From assembly GCF_014764505.1 (NCBI RefSeq), contig NZ_JACXWX010000041.1, positions 1 to 40,717 of the forward strand: 40,717 nt of DNA, written 5' to 3'. The stretch comes from Phormidium tenue FACHB-886 (GTDB lineage Bacteria; Cyanobacteriota; Cyanobacteriia; Elainellales; Elainellaceae). The notes beneath the pieces were generated by a model that was not told where the DNA came from, searched no databases, and saw nothing but the letters and a program-made list of their open reading frames with translations. Below are positions 24,801 through 32,952 of the stretch, piece after piece. Position numbers and translations under genes: made by a program. Positions within the stretch are counted from its first letter, which is position 1. Each line of letters begins with the position of its first letter.

Positions 24801-25808
24801 AATGCGCTTCGTGCCGTAATAAACACCGATCGCCAGCAGTCCTGCTAGGCTCAGTCCGGTGACAAAAATTGTTTGGGCAAGCTGCCGCGCTGGGGTAAAG
24901 GCTTCCTGTGTCGTCATTTCAGCCATCAGCGCCAGGTCGTGATTCTTGAGCCAGCGGTAAACGCCGATCACCTCAACACCCCGGTAGTTACGATACATTC
25001 CAAACCCGCTATGTCCACGTGCAGCGCGTTCGATTCCTTCGCTGTAGACGTTTCTCTGAGATGAATTCAGCAGTGGGTCAGGTGTCCCAGGCGGAGCTTC
25101 TGAAACAAAAACGGTGTAGCGTTCAAAGTAGCCGCCTTGGTTTGGCAGCGTATTCCCCACCAGGTAGGTTTCTCCCGTTTTACCCAACCCAGTGCGTTTG
25201 CGAATAATGTCATCAATCCGGCTGAGTTCCAGGTGAATGGCAAGAATTCCAATCTGGCGGTTCTGCCGATCCTTAATGTAGGTGGCAAAGGTCATGCGGG
25301 GTTTGCCCGTGATCGGAGAGGGATAGAAATTGGGAGAAAAATTTGACTGCTGATTTTGCGGCAGATAGCTGTACTGCACCAGCGATTCGTAGGTGTTTTC
25401 TGCGGTCTTGTTGGTAGACAGAATCACTTTACCGCCGTTGGTGAGAACCAAAATTTCCCCTAAGCTGCTGTGATTGATGGCGATCGCCGTCAAAGAAGCA
25501 GATAAATGTTGATGAATCCGGCGTTTCTGCTCGGCTGGGGTGTTTTCTGCAAACAGCAGGGGCAAGGTTTCCTGTGCTTCCGGCATCTGGATCAACGTCT
25601 CAATTTCTTCGCGCTGATCTTCGACCCAGCGGTTTAATTCATCTTCTTTGAGAGTTGCCGTCAGGCTCAGGCGTTCAAATACCGATTGTTTTAATGCTTC
25701 ACGCGCCTGAAAAAAGGCGACAAAGCAGATGGTTCCCACTGTGACAAAAGACAGGAGCAGAAAGTATCCGATCAGTTGAACAATCAGGCTTCGCTTCCAA
25801 TGACGCAT
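21849..25808 (-). CDS. Hybrid sensor histidine kinase, dCache-HAMP-PAS-PAS-GAF-HK-REC
   Basis: A 1319-aa inner-membrane kinase. TM1 ~8-32, a periplasmic dCache-like sensor ~35-300, TM2 ~311-331, HAMP ~332-385, a coiled coil, two PAS domains (~425-540, ~550-670), GAF ~675-835, HisKA with H863 (NMSHELRTPL), HATPase with N981, DTGCGI (1015-1020) and GTGLGLA (1044-1050), then REC with D1157 (IWMDMRMP) and K1215. A ~70-residue C-terminal domain (LTSEQLAALPSSWIQQLYQA through NNFRCDCIMNL) is shared with the HisKA protein two genes upstream. AGGATAAGCC precedes the ATG. The periplasmic sensor and the preceding solute-binding lipoprotein suggest the ligand arrives on the binding protein. Confidence 0.95.
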   Translation of the reverse strand: MRHWKRSLIVQLIGYFLLLSFVTVGTICFVAFFQAREALKQSVFERLSLTATLKEDELNRWVEDQREEIETLIQMPEAQETLPLLFAENTPAEQKRRIHQHLSASLTAIAINHSSLGEILVLTNGGKVILSTNKTAENTYESLVQYSYLPQNQQSNFSPNFYPSPITGKPRMTFATYIKDRQNRQIGILAIHLELSRIDDIIRKRTGLGKTGETYLVGNTLPNQGGYFERYTVFVSEAPPGTPDPLLNSSQRNVYSEGIERAARGHSGFGMYRNYRGVEVIGVYRWLKNHDLALMAEMTTQEAFTPARQLAQTIFVTGLSLAGLLAIGVYYGTKRIARPILAITHTATQVAAGNLTCTAPVSSDNEIGTLGRVFNQMIEQLRTLYSNLEAKVEERTLALKQLNDRLQVEVGDRKRAEETLQQQQEFLRAVIDTDPNLIFVKDWEGCYLLANKAMADSYGLMVEELIGKRDCELDLPVEAVEQFVQQNRRVIETQEEIFIAEEAIVALTSRDEWLQWQKRPIRLPSSETYSVLGIGVRITERKRLEEELRQSQRFLDSIINSIPLALFAKDVRNEFRYVLINNNSEKILGFSRDRGMGRNDNELLPPSQADYHLQEDLAAIQHGTMLELPEHWIGEPQDKILVRGWKMPLYDAQGNATHILAVSEDVTDRRHREQALRLIVEGTAATTGDEFFHSCVRYLAEVLQVRYAFVTTFADKAASDSIAQANPTVRTLSFWQGESWGENFECSPENLPCAIVLTGKLHYLPKALKTAFPNATELLAIGAESYLGVPLLHSSGSILGHLAVMDTQPMQYDPGRELILKIFAGRAGAELERKQAEDSLMVAKEAAEAANRAKSIFLANMSHELRTPLNAILGFAQLMERDATLSPTQQEALSTINHSGKHLLNLINDVLEMSKIEAGRIVLSVETFDLYRLLQTLQEMFQVRAQAKQLSLHFELANNLSQYVRTDEGKLRQVLINLLGNAVKFTQHGSVALRALQTETLNQGAIARLKIAIEDTGCGIAPEDMAHLFQPFIQTMSGVQSDEGTGLGLAISHQFVQLMGGEIQVSSTIGRGTVFQFEIPIQIADSPDEVDSFDRRIVGLVPQQFAYRILVVDDRHENRDLMVRLLNLVGFDTRSASNGQEAVMQWQSWQPHLIWMDMRMPVMNGYEATRQIRALEKARADQNKLPTKIIALTASVFEEEQSNILSAGCDDLVRKPFQERDIFEKIAQHLGVKYLYEAATPPRSIANPQELTSEQLAALPSSWIQQLYQAALRTDEQAILDLIQQLPESKESIATPLRHLVNNFRCDCIMNLTKPLIDP

Positions 25809-25825
25809 GGCTTATCCTGAGAGTG

Positions 25826-25858
25826 TTTCTGGGCTTTTTCTGGGCTTTTTCTGGGCTT
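25826..25858. repeat. 3 x 11-bp tandem repeat between SBP and kinase genes
   Basis: Three exact units of TTTCTGGGCTT lie in the 98-bp gap, immediately upstream of the kinase ribosome site. They may reflect slippage, and could set the relative expression of the two genes. Confidence 0.8.
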
Positions 25859-25906
25859 AATGGATGCGGTCAGCTATCAAGTTTTTGATCAGTTGATTCA
25901 TCTAGT

Positions 25907-27304
25907 TTAGTTGTCCCATTCAGTAAAAATTCGATCGATTCGCGCGATCGCCTCGTCAACGGCTACTTCGGGAGATTGGCGATCGATCAGCACCCGATGC
26001 ATAGCATTACCCCAAACGTTTTCTGCTTGAACCTGCGAGTAAGCCGGATTGAGGACATGATAGAACGGACGAGTCGGATGCTGCTGGAACTGCTTAATTC
26101 CGGCTGAAATGTGGGGATCTTGAGAATCCTTCCAGAAAGAATTTTGGAGTGAGGCAGGCATAACGGGAAACCAGCGACCGAGCGATTCTTCAATGTAGGT
26201 ATTGAGCCGATCGGGCTGAATCAAATAGGTGAGAAAGTCTTTCGCGGCTGAAGCATTCCGGCTGTTGGCAAAAACCACCGCTTGCTTGACGGAGACCAGA
26301 TAGCTCATTGGGCTACCGTCGGGTTTGTTTGGAAAAGGACGAGTGACAAGCTGCTGTCTATAAACTTTCGGGTCTGCCCGCTGCGAGGCTGGGATCGAGA
26401 GGCTAGAGTTTACAGTCATCAAGGCCGTGTGATTGAGAAAGGTGACGTTATTATCAGAATCGACCCAGTTCAGTGCCGCTTTGGGGACGTAGCCATTGCT
26501 GTAGAGCTGAGTAAGCCAATTTAGGACGGTGACCAAGCCCTGACGCACAGCAGGATCGTTCGATCGCAGCTTGCCTTGATCATCAAGCAGTTTAATGTTG
26601 TACGCTTCCAGCAGTTGCTCAAATAGAAAAAATGTATCGCTAGCTTTCGGAGAGAGCGGCAAGCCCAATCCATAGATCGACTCACCCTGCTGGCGAATTT
26701 GCTGCTGCGATCGCTGCCAAAACCGCCAAAATCCATCCCAATCGTTGAGAATATCTGCATCCTTCCGATTGATTTGCTCTAGTAAATCGCGCCAGTAGTG
26801 AACGTGAATTGTTTGTAGCTCGATCGGGACTCCGTAATAGCTGCGCTTTTGGAGCGTTTTGTTATACAAACTGGCAGCGTTCAGGGCAGTCTGGCTATAT
26901 TGCTTTTCAACAGAGCGAACAACATCCGAGACATCTGCGAGCTTCCCTTCCAGTGCCCAGCGAGGCTGTAGCGTGTAGTCAGCACGATGGGCGAACAAAA
27001 TATCTGGTGGATCGTTATTCTCCAGAGCAATCACGGTTTGATTTAAAATATCATCTGAGCTAAACAGCGACAGTTCAACTTTGATGTGGCTTTGCTGTTC
27101 CCAACTGGCGATCGCCTTTTGCAAAGCCTGATCTTCTTCCGCGTAAAATCCTTGATTCCAAAAAATTCGCAGTACAGTGGGCGATTGAGGCGGTTGTGGA
27201 GTGGGGCTAATTGAGGACTGACAGGCAACAACCGCAACCAGGAAGCCCAGGCATAGCCAGATGTAGAGCCGCTGTCGTGATAAACGCAGTGAATGGACGA
27301 GCAA
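25907..27304 (-). CDS. Family 1 solute-binding lipoprotein (ABC-type)
   Basis: A 465-aa extracytoplasmic binding protein of the SBP_bac_1 (sugar/oligosaccharide) type. The N-terminus has a positively charged start, a hydrophobic helix and the lipobox V25-V26-A27-C28. The body has the family's features: TVLRIFWNQGFYAEEDQALQ, NDPPDILFAHRADY, and the late FLTYLIQPDRLNTYIEESLG. It starts with TTG one base after the preceding gene's stop, and the GGAGGG coding the last Gly-Gly of that gene serves as its ribosome site, so the two are tightly coupled. No permease or ABC ATPase is nearby, so it probably serves as a ligand receptor for the neighbouring dCache kinase rather than for transport. Confidence 0.88.
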   Translation of the reverse strand: MLVHSLRLSRQRLYIWLCLGFLVAVVACQSSISPTPQPPQSPTVLRIFWNQGFYAEEDQALQKAIASWEQQSHIKVELSLFSSDDILNQTVIALENNDPPDILFAHRADYTLQPRWALEGKLADVSDVVRSVEKQYSQTALNAASLYNKTLQKRSYYGVPIELQTIHVHYWRDLLEQINRKDADILNDWDGFWRFWQRSQQQIRQQGESIYGLGLPLSPKASDTFFLFEQLLEAYNIKLLDDQGKLRSNDPAVRQGLVTVLNWLTQLYSNGYVPKAALNWVDSDNNVTFLNHTALMTVNSSLSIPASQRADPKVYRQQLVTRPFPNKPDGSPMSYLVSVKQAVVFANSRNASAAKDFLTYLIQPDRLNTYIEESLGRWFPVMPASLQNSFWKDSQDPHISAGIKQFQQHPTRPFYHVLNPAYSQVQAENVWGNAMHRVLIDRQSPEVAVDEAIARIDRIFTEWDN

Positions 27305-27305
27305 T

Positions 27306-29666
27306 TTACCCTCCTTGCAATAGCGGTTGGGTGATGTTCAAGATTCTGTCGCAGCGAAAATCATTCACAATATCGGTTAGAGCGAGGGCGAGCGATCGGT
27401 GCGATCGAGGAATTTGCTCTAAGAGGTTAAAAATCTGCTGCTCATCGGTACAAAGGGCTGCTTGATGCAATTGGTATACCCATTCTGGTGGCATTGAAGT
27501 CAGCATCTCAACGGTAAGCTGTTCCTGCAAATCGCTGCTTGTTCCCTGAAGCGCACCTTGTTCTTTGCGGCGAGCAAGGTCGAGGATGTGATTGACCAAA
27601 GACGACAAATGTTTGGCGCTATCGTGAATAATTGTCAGGGTTTCTTGCTGACTTGCTGACAGTGAGGAATCGCGCATCAGGCGCTGAGAAAAGCCTTGAA
27701 TTGCGTTGAGCGGGGTTCGCAGTTCATGACTCATGTTGGCAATAAACTCGCTTTTGACCCGGAGCGCAACTTCCAGCTTTTGTTCTGCCTGCTTGCGAAC
27801 CGTTTCTTCGCGCTTTGCCTCAGTAATGTCGCGAAAGAACCAGATCCGACCATAGTAAGCCCCGCTTTCCGATCGCACCGGGCTAGAGTAGCGATCGAAC
27901 ACACGCCCATCTCGAAACTGAATTTCATCTCGGCTCGTTTCGGTCGGATGCTGATAGAGAAATTCCACGCGCTTCAGAAACTCGTCTGGGTCAGCTAGCT
28001 GTGCCACCACAAAAGCCAGCATTGCCTGATCGCGGTTGGAATGAAGCAAATCAGCCGGAATTTGCCACAGTTCACCAAACCGCTGATTTTGGGAAACAAT
28101 GCGACGATGCTCATCAATCAATAGAATGCCGTCAATCGCCGCTTCCTGCTGTGCCTTCAAGATCGCATTTTGCCGACTGAGGATTGCCTCAGTTTGCTGG
28201 AGGTCTTGTAGGAGTCGATCGCGATCGTGAAGTTCCTGCCGCAGGGCTTGCGTTGACGGTTCTGCTGCTGTGTCCTGATGGCGACGTTCAATCACCTGGC
28301 TGGCAATCACAAATTGATAGTCTAATTCGTTCAGATGATGCGTTGCCGCCCAGTGCTGCGCTTCTTCCAAAGCACGACCTCGCAGCAGGAATTCATCGCG
28401 TTTGGCAGAGGCAACCCAGGCATTCATCGCGGCTTGATAGGGGCATACTGCAAGCTGGTTTTCGACCCAGACCGGGCTAAACACTTCCCGGTAGATGCGG
28501 CTAAACACCTGAAGCTGTCCTTGATGCCGCACAACCAGCCCGCTCAGCAGCAAATCAAGCTGCTCTGAAGATTCATCGCAGTGAACCTTACCCCGCAAGA
28601 CCTTGAGGTACAGTTCCAGCAGTCCGATCGATCGCGGATGGCGCAGCAGGCGATCGCGAATCGTCTTCAGGTGTTCGGGTTCATCCTGCGCCTCCCAATG
28701 GTCAATGATGCACGATCGCACAAACTTCTCGATCGCCAAAACGGGAAGCTGATAGTACAAATCAATCAGATGTTGATTGACGATCGGCAGCTTGTAGTCG
28801 AGGCTGCAATCTCCTCCTTCCGGGTCTGCATCCTGTCGTAACTGCCTCAGCTCTGCCCCAATGCTCGCTCGATCTTCTGCCACAATCCGACAAAGCTTTT
28901 GCGTCAAAAACGGTTGCCCGCCCGTCCAAGCCAAAATTTCCTTCAGCACTGCCTGCGGATTGTCTACCTTTCCTTCCAGTCCGGCTGCTAAGGGCTGCGC
29001 TTCAGTCAGGCTGAATCCGGAGAGCGTGATCGACCGTCCAATATTGAGCGGGGTTCGCGATCGATCGCGGATCAAATCTGAGGCAGTCGCTACGCCAAAC
29101 AGCACCCAATTGAGTCGGCTATAAATCGGGTTTTCTGCTCGCTGGTTATAGCAGTAGCGAATTAAAACAAAAAAGTCATCTACGGCAAAATTGAGGCTCA
29201 GTACGCTATCAATTTCATCTACAAAGATAAACAGATCGCCGCTGGTTTGAGGAAGAACGATCGCCTCTAAAAATTCACTAAACCGCTGAATCAAAGATAA
29301 ATGCTGCCGCGCATTCCACCAGGGCATCAAATCAACGCTTTCCAGCAGATCAAATCCCCTCAGCAGATCGATCGCGACCCCGACATACCACTGTTCTGGC
29401 GTAATATTTTTGCTGCCAATCCGAGTCATATCGATCGAAGCACAGCGCATGCCCAGTTGCTCTAGCTGCCGCTTCGTCCTTAATCGCAGACTCGACTTCC
29501 CCATCTGCCGCGAGCTAAACACATAGCACAGTTCTCCCCGCAGCAGTGCCTGATAAAGTTCGCTGTCTGCTTGACGTTCGATATAGCTGGGTGCATCTGT
29601 TTTTAAGCTGCCCCCGACCTGATATTCATAGGAATGGCTTTGTATGTTGCTCATCTCGCGGTACAC
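27306..29666 (-). CDS. AAA_35 ATPase-PAS-HisKA protein lacking the kinase catalytic domain
   Basis: A 786-aa soluble protein. Residues ~10-440 form an AAA_35 STAND-like ATPase, with Walker A RQMGKSSL (53-60), Walker B LFIFVDEID (145-153) and the family's ALEEAQHWAA...LDYQFVIASQ end. A coiled coil, PAS (~503-615) and HisKA (~635-700) follow, with H647 in NMSHELRTPL. Straight after NHILDLARRKEQG the protein passes to the ~70-residue C-terminal domain shared with the hybrid kinase. There is no HATPase (no N, G1 or G2 box) and no receiver. It can therefore accept a phosphate but not make one from ATP. The frame starts at GTG 29666; ATG 29654 is an alternative. It is coupled to the SBP gene. Confidence 0.92.
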   Translation of the reverse strand: MYREMSNIQSHSYEYQVGGSLKTDAPSYIERQADSELYQALLRGELCYVFSSRQMGKSSLRLRTKRQLEQLGMRCASIDMTRIGSKNITPEQWYVGVAIDLLRGFDLLESVDLMPWWNARQHLSLIQRFSEFLEAIVLPQTSGDLFIFVDEIDSVLSLNFAVDDFFVLIRYCYNQRAENPIYSRLNWVLFGVATASDLIRDRSRTPLNIGRSITLSGFSLTEAQPLAAGLEGKVDNPQAVLKEILAWTGGQPFLTQKLCRIVAEDRASIGAELRQLRQDADPEGGDCSLDYKLPIVNQHLIDLYYQLPVLAIEKFVRSCIIDHWEAQDEPEHLKTIRDRLLRHPRSIGLLELYLKVLRGKVHCDESSEQLDLLLSGLVVRHQGQLQVFSRIYREVFSPVWVENQLAVCPYQAAMNAWVASAKRDEFLLRGRALEEAQHWAATHHLNELDYQFVIASQVIERRHQDTAAEPSTQALRQELHDRDRLLQDLQQTEAILSRQNAILKAQQEAAIDGILLIDEHRRIVSQNQRFGELWQIPADLLHSNRDQAMLAFVVAQLADPDEFLKRVEFLYQHPTETSRDEIQFRDGRVFDRYSSPVRSESGAYYGRIWFFRDITEAKREETVRKQAEQKLEVALRVKSEFIANMSHELRTPLNAIQGFSQRLMRDSSLSASQQETLTIIHDSAKHLSSLVNHILDLARRKEQGALQGTSSDLQEQLTVEMLTSMPPEWVYQLHQAALCTDEQQIFNLLEQIPRSHRSLALALTDIVNDFRCDRILNITQPLLQGG

Positions 29667-29730
29667 AGAACATGAACTAGTAGAATTTAATGGAATGCAT
29701 GAGGTGATAGGTAAGAGAGTTTGTAAGACG

Positions 29731-31170
29731 CTATCCCGTTGATGTCAATTCATTTTGAAAGTAAACCTGATATAGCTTGCGGCTGGGCATGACTCGATCG
29801 CCTTGCAGTTTGATCAAACCCAAACTTTCTAGCTTGTATGCTGTAACTGACTCTAAATGAATCAATTCATCAGACAAAACTCGTTTGAGGGCGATCGCTA
29901 AGGTCGAGTCTTTCTGAAGCAGGTTAAGCTGCTGGCGCAGATGTTCCCCATAAATACCCGCCGCAGTCGGAGCTTCCTCAAGCAGTTGTTCCAGCGTAAT
30001 TTCCTGTCGCCCCAAACTATAGAGCGCCAGACGCACTAAGTAGGGATGTCCACCAATCAGGTCGAGTAGCAGTTGCAGTTGACGTGCTCCCGATTTCCCT
30101 TCTGCCCAAGCGAGGTGATGCCGCAGAGCAAGATCTTGAATCTGAGCCAGCGTTAATTCTGGTAGCTTGATCGGCAAGCCGACGTTAAAAGGAGACTGAT
30201 TTAGGTTGAGGGGAATGTAAACTTCAGTAGAGTGAACAATTACAAGCCGCAGCTTTTGCCACACTTCAAATTCAGACGCATCCTCATACCACGATCGCAG
30301 AAGCGGCAAAAAATCCGCCGCCAAATCTGGGTATTCAAAAATGCGGTTGACCTCATCAATTGCCAGCACGAGAGCGCGATCGATCGCCTTCAGCAAATAG
30401 CGTTGAAAGTAGAGCGTACAGCTCATTTTGCTGCCCGTGTCTATGTTCCAATACTCGTCCATCGTTGGCGTTAAACCGAGCTGTTGGCTGACATTGGCAC
30501 AAAGCCAGCGCAAAAACTGATCGAGAGAATCAAAGACGGCGCGATCGGCTCGCTGAAGATTCAAGCTTGCGGTTTGCAAGCCTTCCTGTTTGGCATGAGC
30601 AATCAGGCGATGCATCAGCGATGACTTGCCCATTTGCCGAGGGGCACGAATCCGAATCAGGCTTCCCGGCTTGCCAATTTCTCGAAAAACTTGCGCTTCG
30701 ATCGGCGGACGATCGACATAAAAGCGAGAATTGAGCGGCACTGCACCACTGGGAAACTCTAGCGCGTTGGATGAGCCATCAGGATCGAGCGTGGTTCCTG
30801 ATTGGAACCCACCCGACTGCAACGGGCTCCCTAGACGATGCTGCTCCTGCTGATATCGCCGCAGTGCAGCGTGAAGGTTCTTCTTGGTGACCTTCTGTCC
30901 GATCGCTTGCGAAAGCGCCGACCAAAGCTGTGACCCAATTTCTCGAATATATCCATCATCATAGGTAAGCTCAACCGCAATTTCCTCGTAGCCCTGTCCT
31001 AGCCAAGATCGACAGAAAACCATCTGCTGTAGATCGCTGAGGCGTTGCGGCTGCAAGGCTTGCTCCAGAATCACGAGGGCTTCATCGACACTCATTGCTT
31101 GAGCAGCCAGTTGGAACGAGCGTTCATCTTCTGTTTCTAATTTTACTGCCATTGGTTGAGTTGCCATCAT
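29731..31170 (-). CDS. AAA_35 ATPase with vMAP-type N-terminal HTH
   Basis: A protein of 479 aa from the ATG at 31170, which has GAGG 5 bases upstream; an in-frame GTG at 31203 would give 490 aa. Residues ~20-105 form the small HTH domain found on vWA-MoxR-associated proteins and many cyanobacterial AAA_35 ATPases (SVDEALVILEQAL, then LGQGYEEIAVELTYDDGYIR). The AAA_35 ATPase follows, with Walker A RAPRQMGKSSL and Walker B ALVLAIDEV. The C-terminus is helical (QLLLDLIGGHPYLVRLALYS). The first Gly of the P-loop is Arg, as often in this family. It is the first gene of the sensory operon, 64 bp before the AAA_35-HisKA gene. It may form a hetero-oligomer with the second AAA_35 protein. Confidence 0.88.
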   Translation of the reverse strand: MMATQPMAVKLETEDERSFQLAAQAMSVDEALVILEQALQPQRLSDLQQMVFCRSWLGQGYEEIAVELTYDDGYIREIGSQLWSALSQAIGQKVTKKNLHAALRRYQQEQHRLGSPLQSGGFQSGTTLDPDGSSNALEFPSGAVPLNSRFYVDRPPIEAQVFREIGKPGSLIRIRAPRQMGKSSLMHRLIAHAKQEGLQTASLNLQRADRAVFDSLDQFLRWLCANVSQQLGLTPTMDEYWNIDTGSKMSCTLYFQRYLLKAIDRALVLAIDEVNRIFEYPDLAADFLPLLRSWYEDASEFEVWQKLRLVIVHSTEVYIPLNLNQSPFNVGLPIKLPELTLAQIQDLALRHHLAWAEGKSGARQLQLLLDLIGGHPYLVRLALYSLGRQEITLEQLLEEAPTAAGIYGEHLRQQLNLLQKDSTLAIALKRVLSDELIHLESVTAYKLESLGLIKLQGDRVMPSRKLYQVYFQNELTSTG

Positions 31171-31203
31171 TGCAGCCTCGCCTTCCTGCTGGGTATATAA
31201 CAC

Positions 31204-31601
31204 TTAAAGAAGAAATAAAAAGTAAGGAGTCTAATTGTTTCTTCGCGATCGAAGTATTTAAGAATACAGGTGATGCCTACCGAACTTTTGCCGAATTGCT
31301 CTCCAAGATAAACAGCTTTTCCTACTTTGTCTGTATGAAAAAGTTGGATAGTGTCGGATCATTGGGCGGTTTTCACTTGGAATCTTTCAATTAGCTTTTT
31401 CAAAAAACCACTTAACTGACATGACCTGCTACAATTCACCAGCGGTTTTGTCGATGTACCCAAACGGCGTGAAGCGGTAGTTGCTGAACAGGCTTCATGC
31501 TTGACAGTTTTGGCAGCTTCAGCTTTAAGAAAATCTTCAGAATTGAGTATTCAAATCTCGTCTCTTTTTCATAAATACATCTTTCCTCTCTCTTTTCTTT
31601 G
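31204..31601. other. Operon upstream region, no clear gene
   Basis: Presumably contains the sensory operon promoter near its left end. A plus-strand stretch, 31250-31394 (NTGDAYRTFAELLSKINSFS, then GSLGGFHLESFN-stop), looks somewhat coding but has no start of its own. No RNA or repeat was recognised. Confidence 0.3.
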
Positions 31602-31760
31602 TTAAGCAGCTTGAAAAATTGCTTGTAATTCATTGGCTCGTTCTAAAAATTGTTCTCTTCTCTCAGATAAAGACACTACTTCTGTCATATAACGCTGCGG
31701 TCTTATAAAGTCTCTTACCTCATCATACGCTTGACAAAATCGCTGCGCTGAATTCAACCT
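31602..31760 (-). pseudogene. 3' fragment of an unknown gene
   Basis: The minus strand ends a frame with FCQAYDEVRDFIRPQRYMTE, VVSLSERREQFLERANELQA, IFQAA and a stop at 31602. It is preceded by a stop ~50 codons earlier, so only the C-terminus survives. It is charged and helical, with no family recognised; it could be the tail of a transposase or plasmid-type protein. Between 31761 and 32090 I see nothing beyond short debris. Confidence 0.35.
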
Positions 31761-32090
31761 TCAAACGCTCCAAGGAATTACTGTTGAGAGCAGCGCAAAC
31801 GAGATTAATTGTTTGTCTCCAAAAAGTTTTTGCGGTACAACCGCAAGAGTTTGATCAGGAACTTTGAGTGGACAGTAGATCATGCCACTGCCAAGGGAAG
31901 CTCTGCTTTATTAGATGCATGCTCAAACGCTTAGTCCGCGTCTCATAAGATTTAAAGTAGCTCTATACCAAAGTTGCGGTATAAGCTCCGTAATTGAGCC
32001 ACTGCAACGTGAAGCATTACTGATAAACCTCCTCAGATTAACAAGCATTTCAACTTAGATCACCTCTTAGCAACAGGTGCCAAAATAGGA

Positions 32091-32726
32091 ATGTTTTGCT
32101 GGACTTTCATGATGTTGACCGCTTATTGGCTATGTTTTGGCATTGGTGGTGCGTTCGTGCTTTTAGCTGTCTTGAGCGGATTTGATGGCATAGATTTTGG
32201 CGATCCTGATGCAGATATTCACCTTGATATTGATTTAGAGTTGGTGGATACGGGCGATCGCCCATCTTCAGTTCTTACCCGTCAGCGTGCCCGGTACTCG
32301 TTCTTAGATGTCCTTAAAAGCTTTAAGTTTTGGACATTTGGACTCTGCTTCTTTGGTCTAACTGGGTTAGTGTTGTCCAATCTGTCTACACCGTTGGCTC
32401 TGACTGTCATAACAGTGATCTCCATTCTTATGGGGATTAGCTGTGGGGCTATTATGGCAGGTAGCCTGCGGGCACTGCAACGACAAAAGTCTGATAGCCT
32501 GGTGCGAACAGATGATTTAGTCGGTCTAACGGGAACCGTGCAGCTTCCATTTGACAAAGAGAGCCGCGGCAAGGTGCGGCTACAGGTGAAGGGCAGCCTG
32601 ATTGATTCTATTGCCTATACTACTGATGGCATCCCGTTGAGATTGGGCGATCGCGTTCTAGTGGTTGGTATGGAGCGAGACCGATTGTGGGTTGTGTCAG
32701 CCAACAGCTTGAATGGGGAAAGCTAG
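32091..32726 (+). CDS. NfeD-like membrane protein, flotillin partner
   Basis: A 211-aa protein. A hydrophobic helix spans ~8-31, then an acidic stretch (FGDPDADIHLDIDLE), then two helices at ~78-98 and 100-125. A C-terminal OB-fold (~140-205) contains DLVGLTGTVQLPFDKESRGK and the late LGDRVLVVGMERDRLWV. This order is that of short NfeD proteins, which sit beside flotillins (as YuaF beside YuaG in Bacillus). It lies 226 bp ahead of the two flotillin genes on the same strand. The start could also be ATG 32109 or 32112, since no ribosome site stands out. Confidence 0.75.
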   Translation: MFCWTFMMLTAYWLCFGIGGAFVLLAVLSGFDGIDFGDPDADIHLDIDLELVDTGDRPSSVLTRQRARYSFLDVLKSFKFWTFGLCFFGLTGLVLSNLSTPLALTVITVISILMGISCGAIMAGSLRALQRQKSDSLVRTDDLVGLTGTVQLPFDKESRGKVRLQVKGSLIDSIAYTTDGIPLRLGDRVLVVGMERDRLWVVSANSLNGES

Positions 32727-32952
32727 AAGAACCGAGGACTAAACTAAGATTTTACTCAGAAAGCTAATGGTTTGATTGTGAAACGCATGAGAAATTAGTT
32801 TCTTCGGCTAATGTAGGGAATATTTGAAGAACTGAAGCTAAAAACGGAGGAAAAGAGTAAATACTAAATAGAACTCGATTAAATTTTACCTAAATAGGAG
32901 GCTAAACTACCAAAAAAATTCACATTTAACTTTTGTCAATATTACCACTCCA

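Noticed and set aside
31436-31633. 65-aa Lys/Glu-rich minus-strand ORF
   Set aside because: Overlaps the coding-like 3' fragment in a different frame and has no ribosome site or recognised motif.
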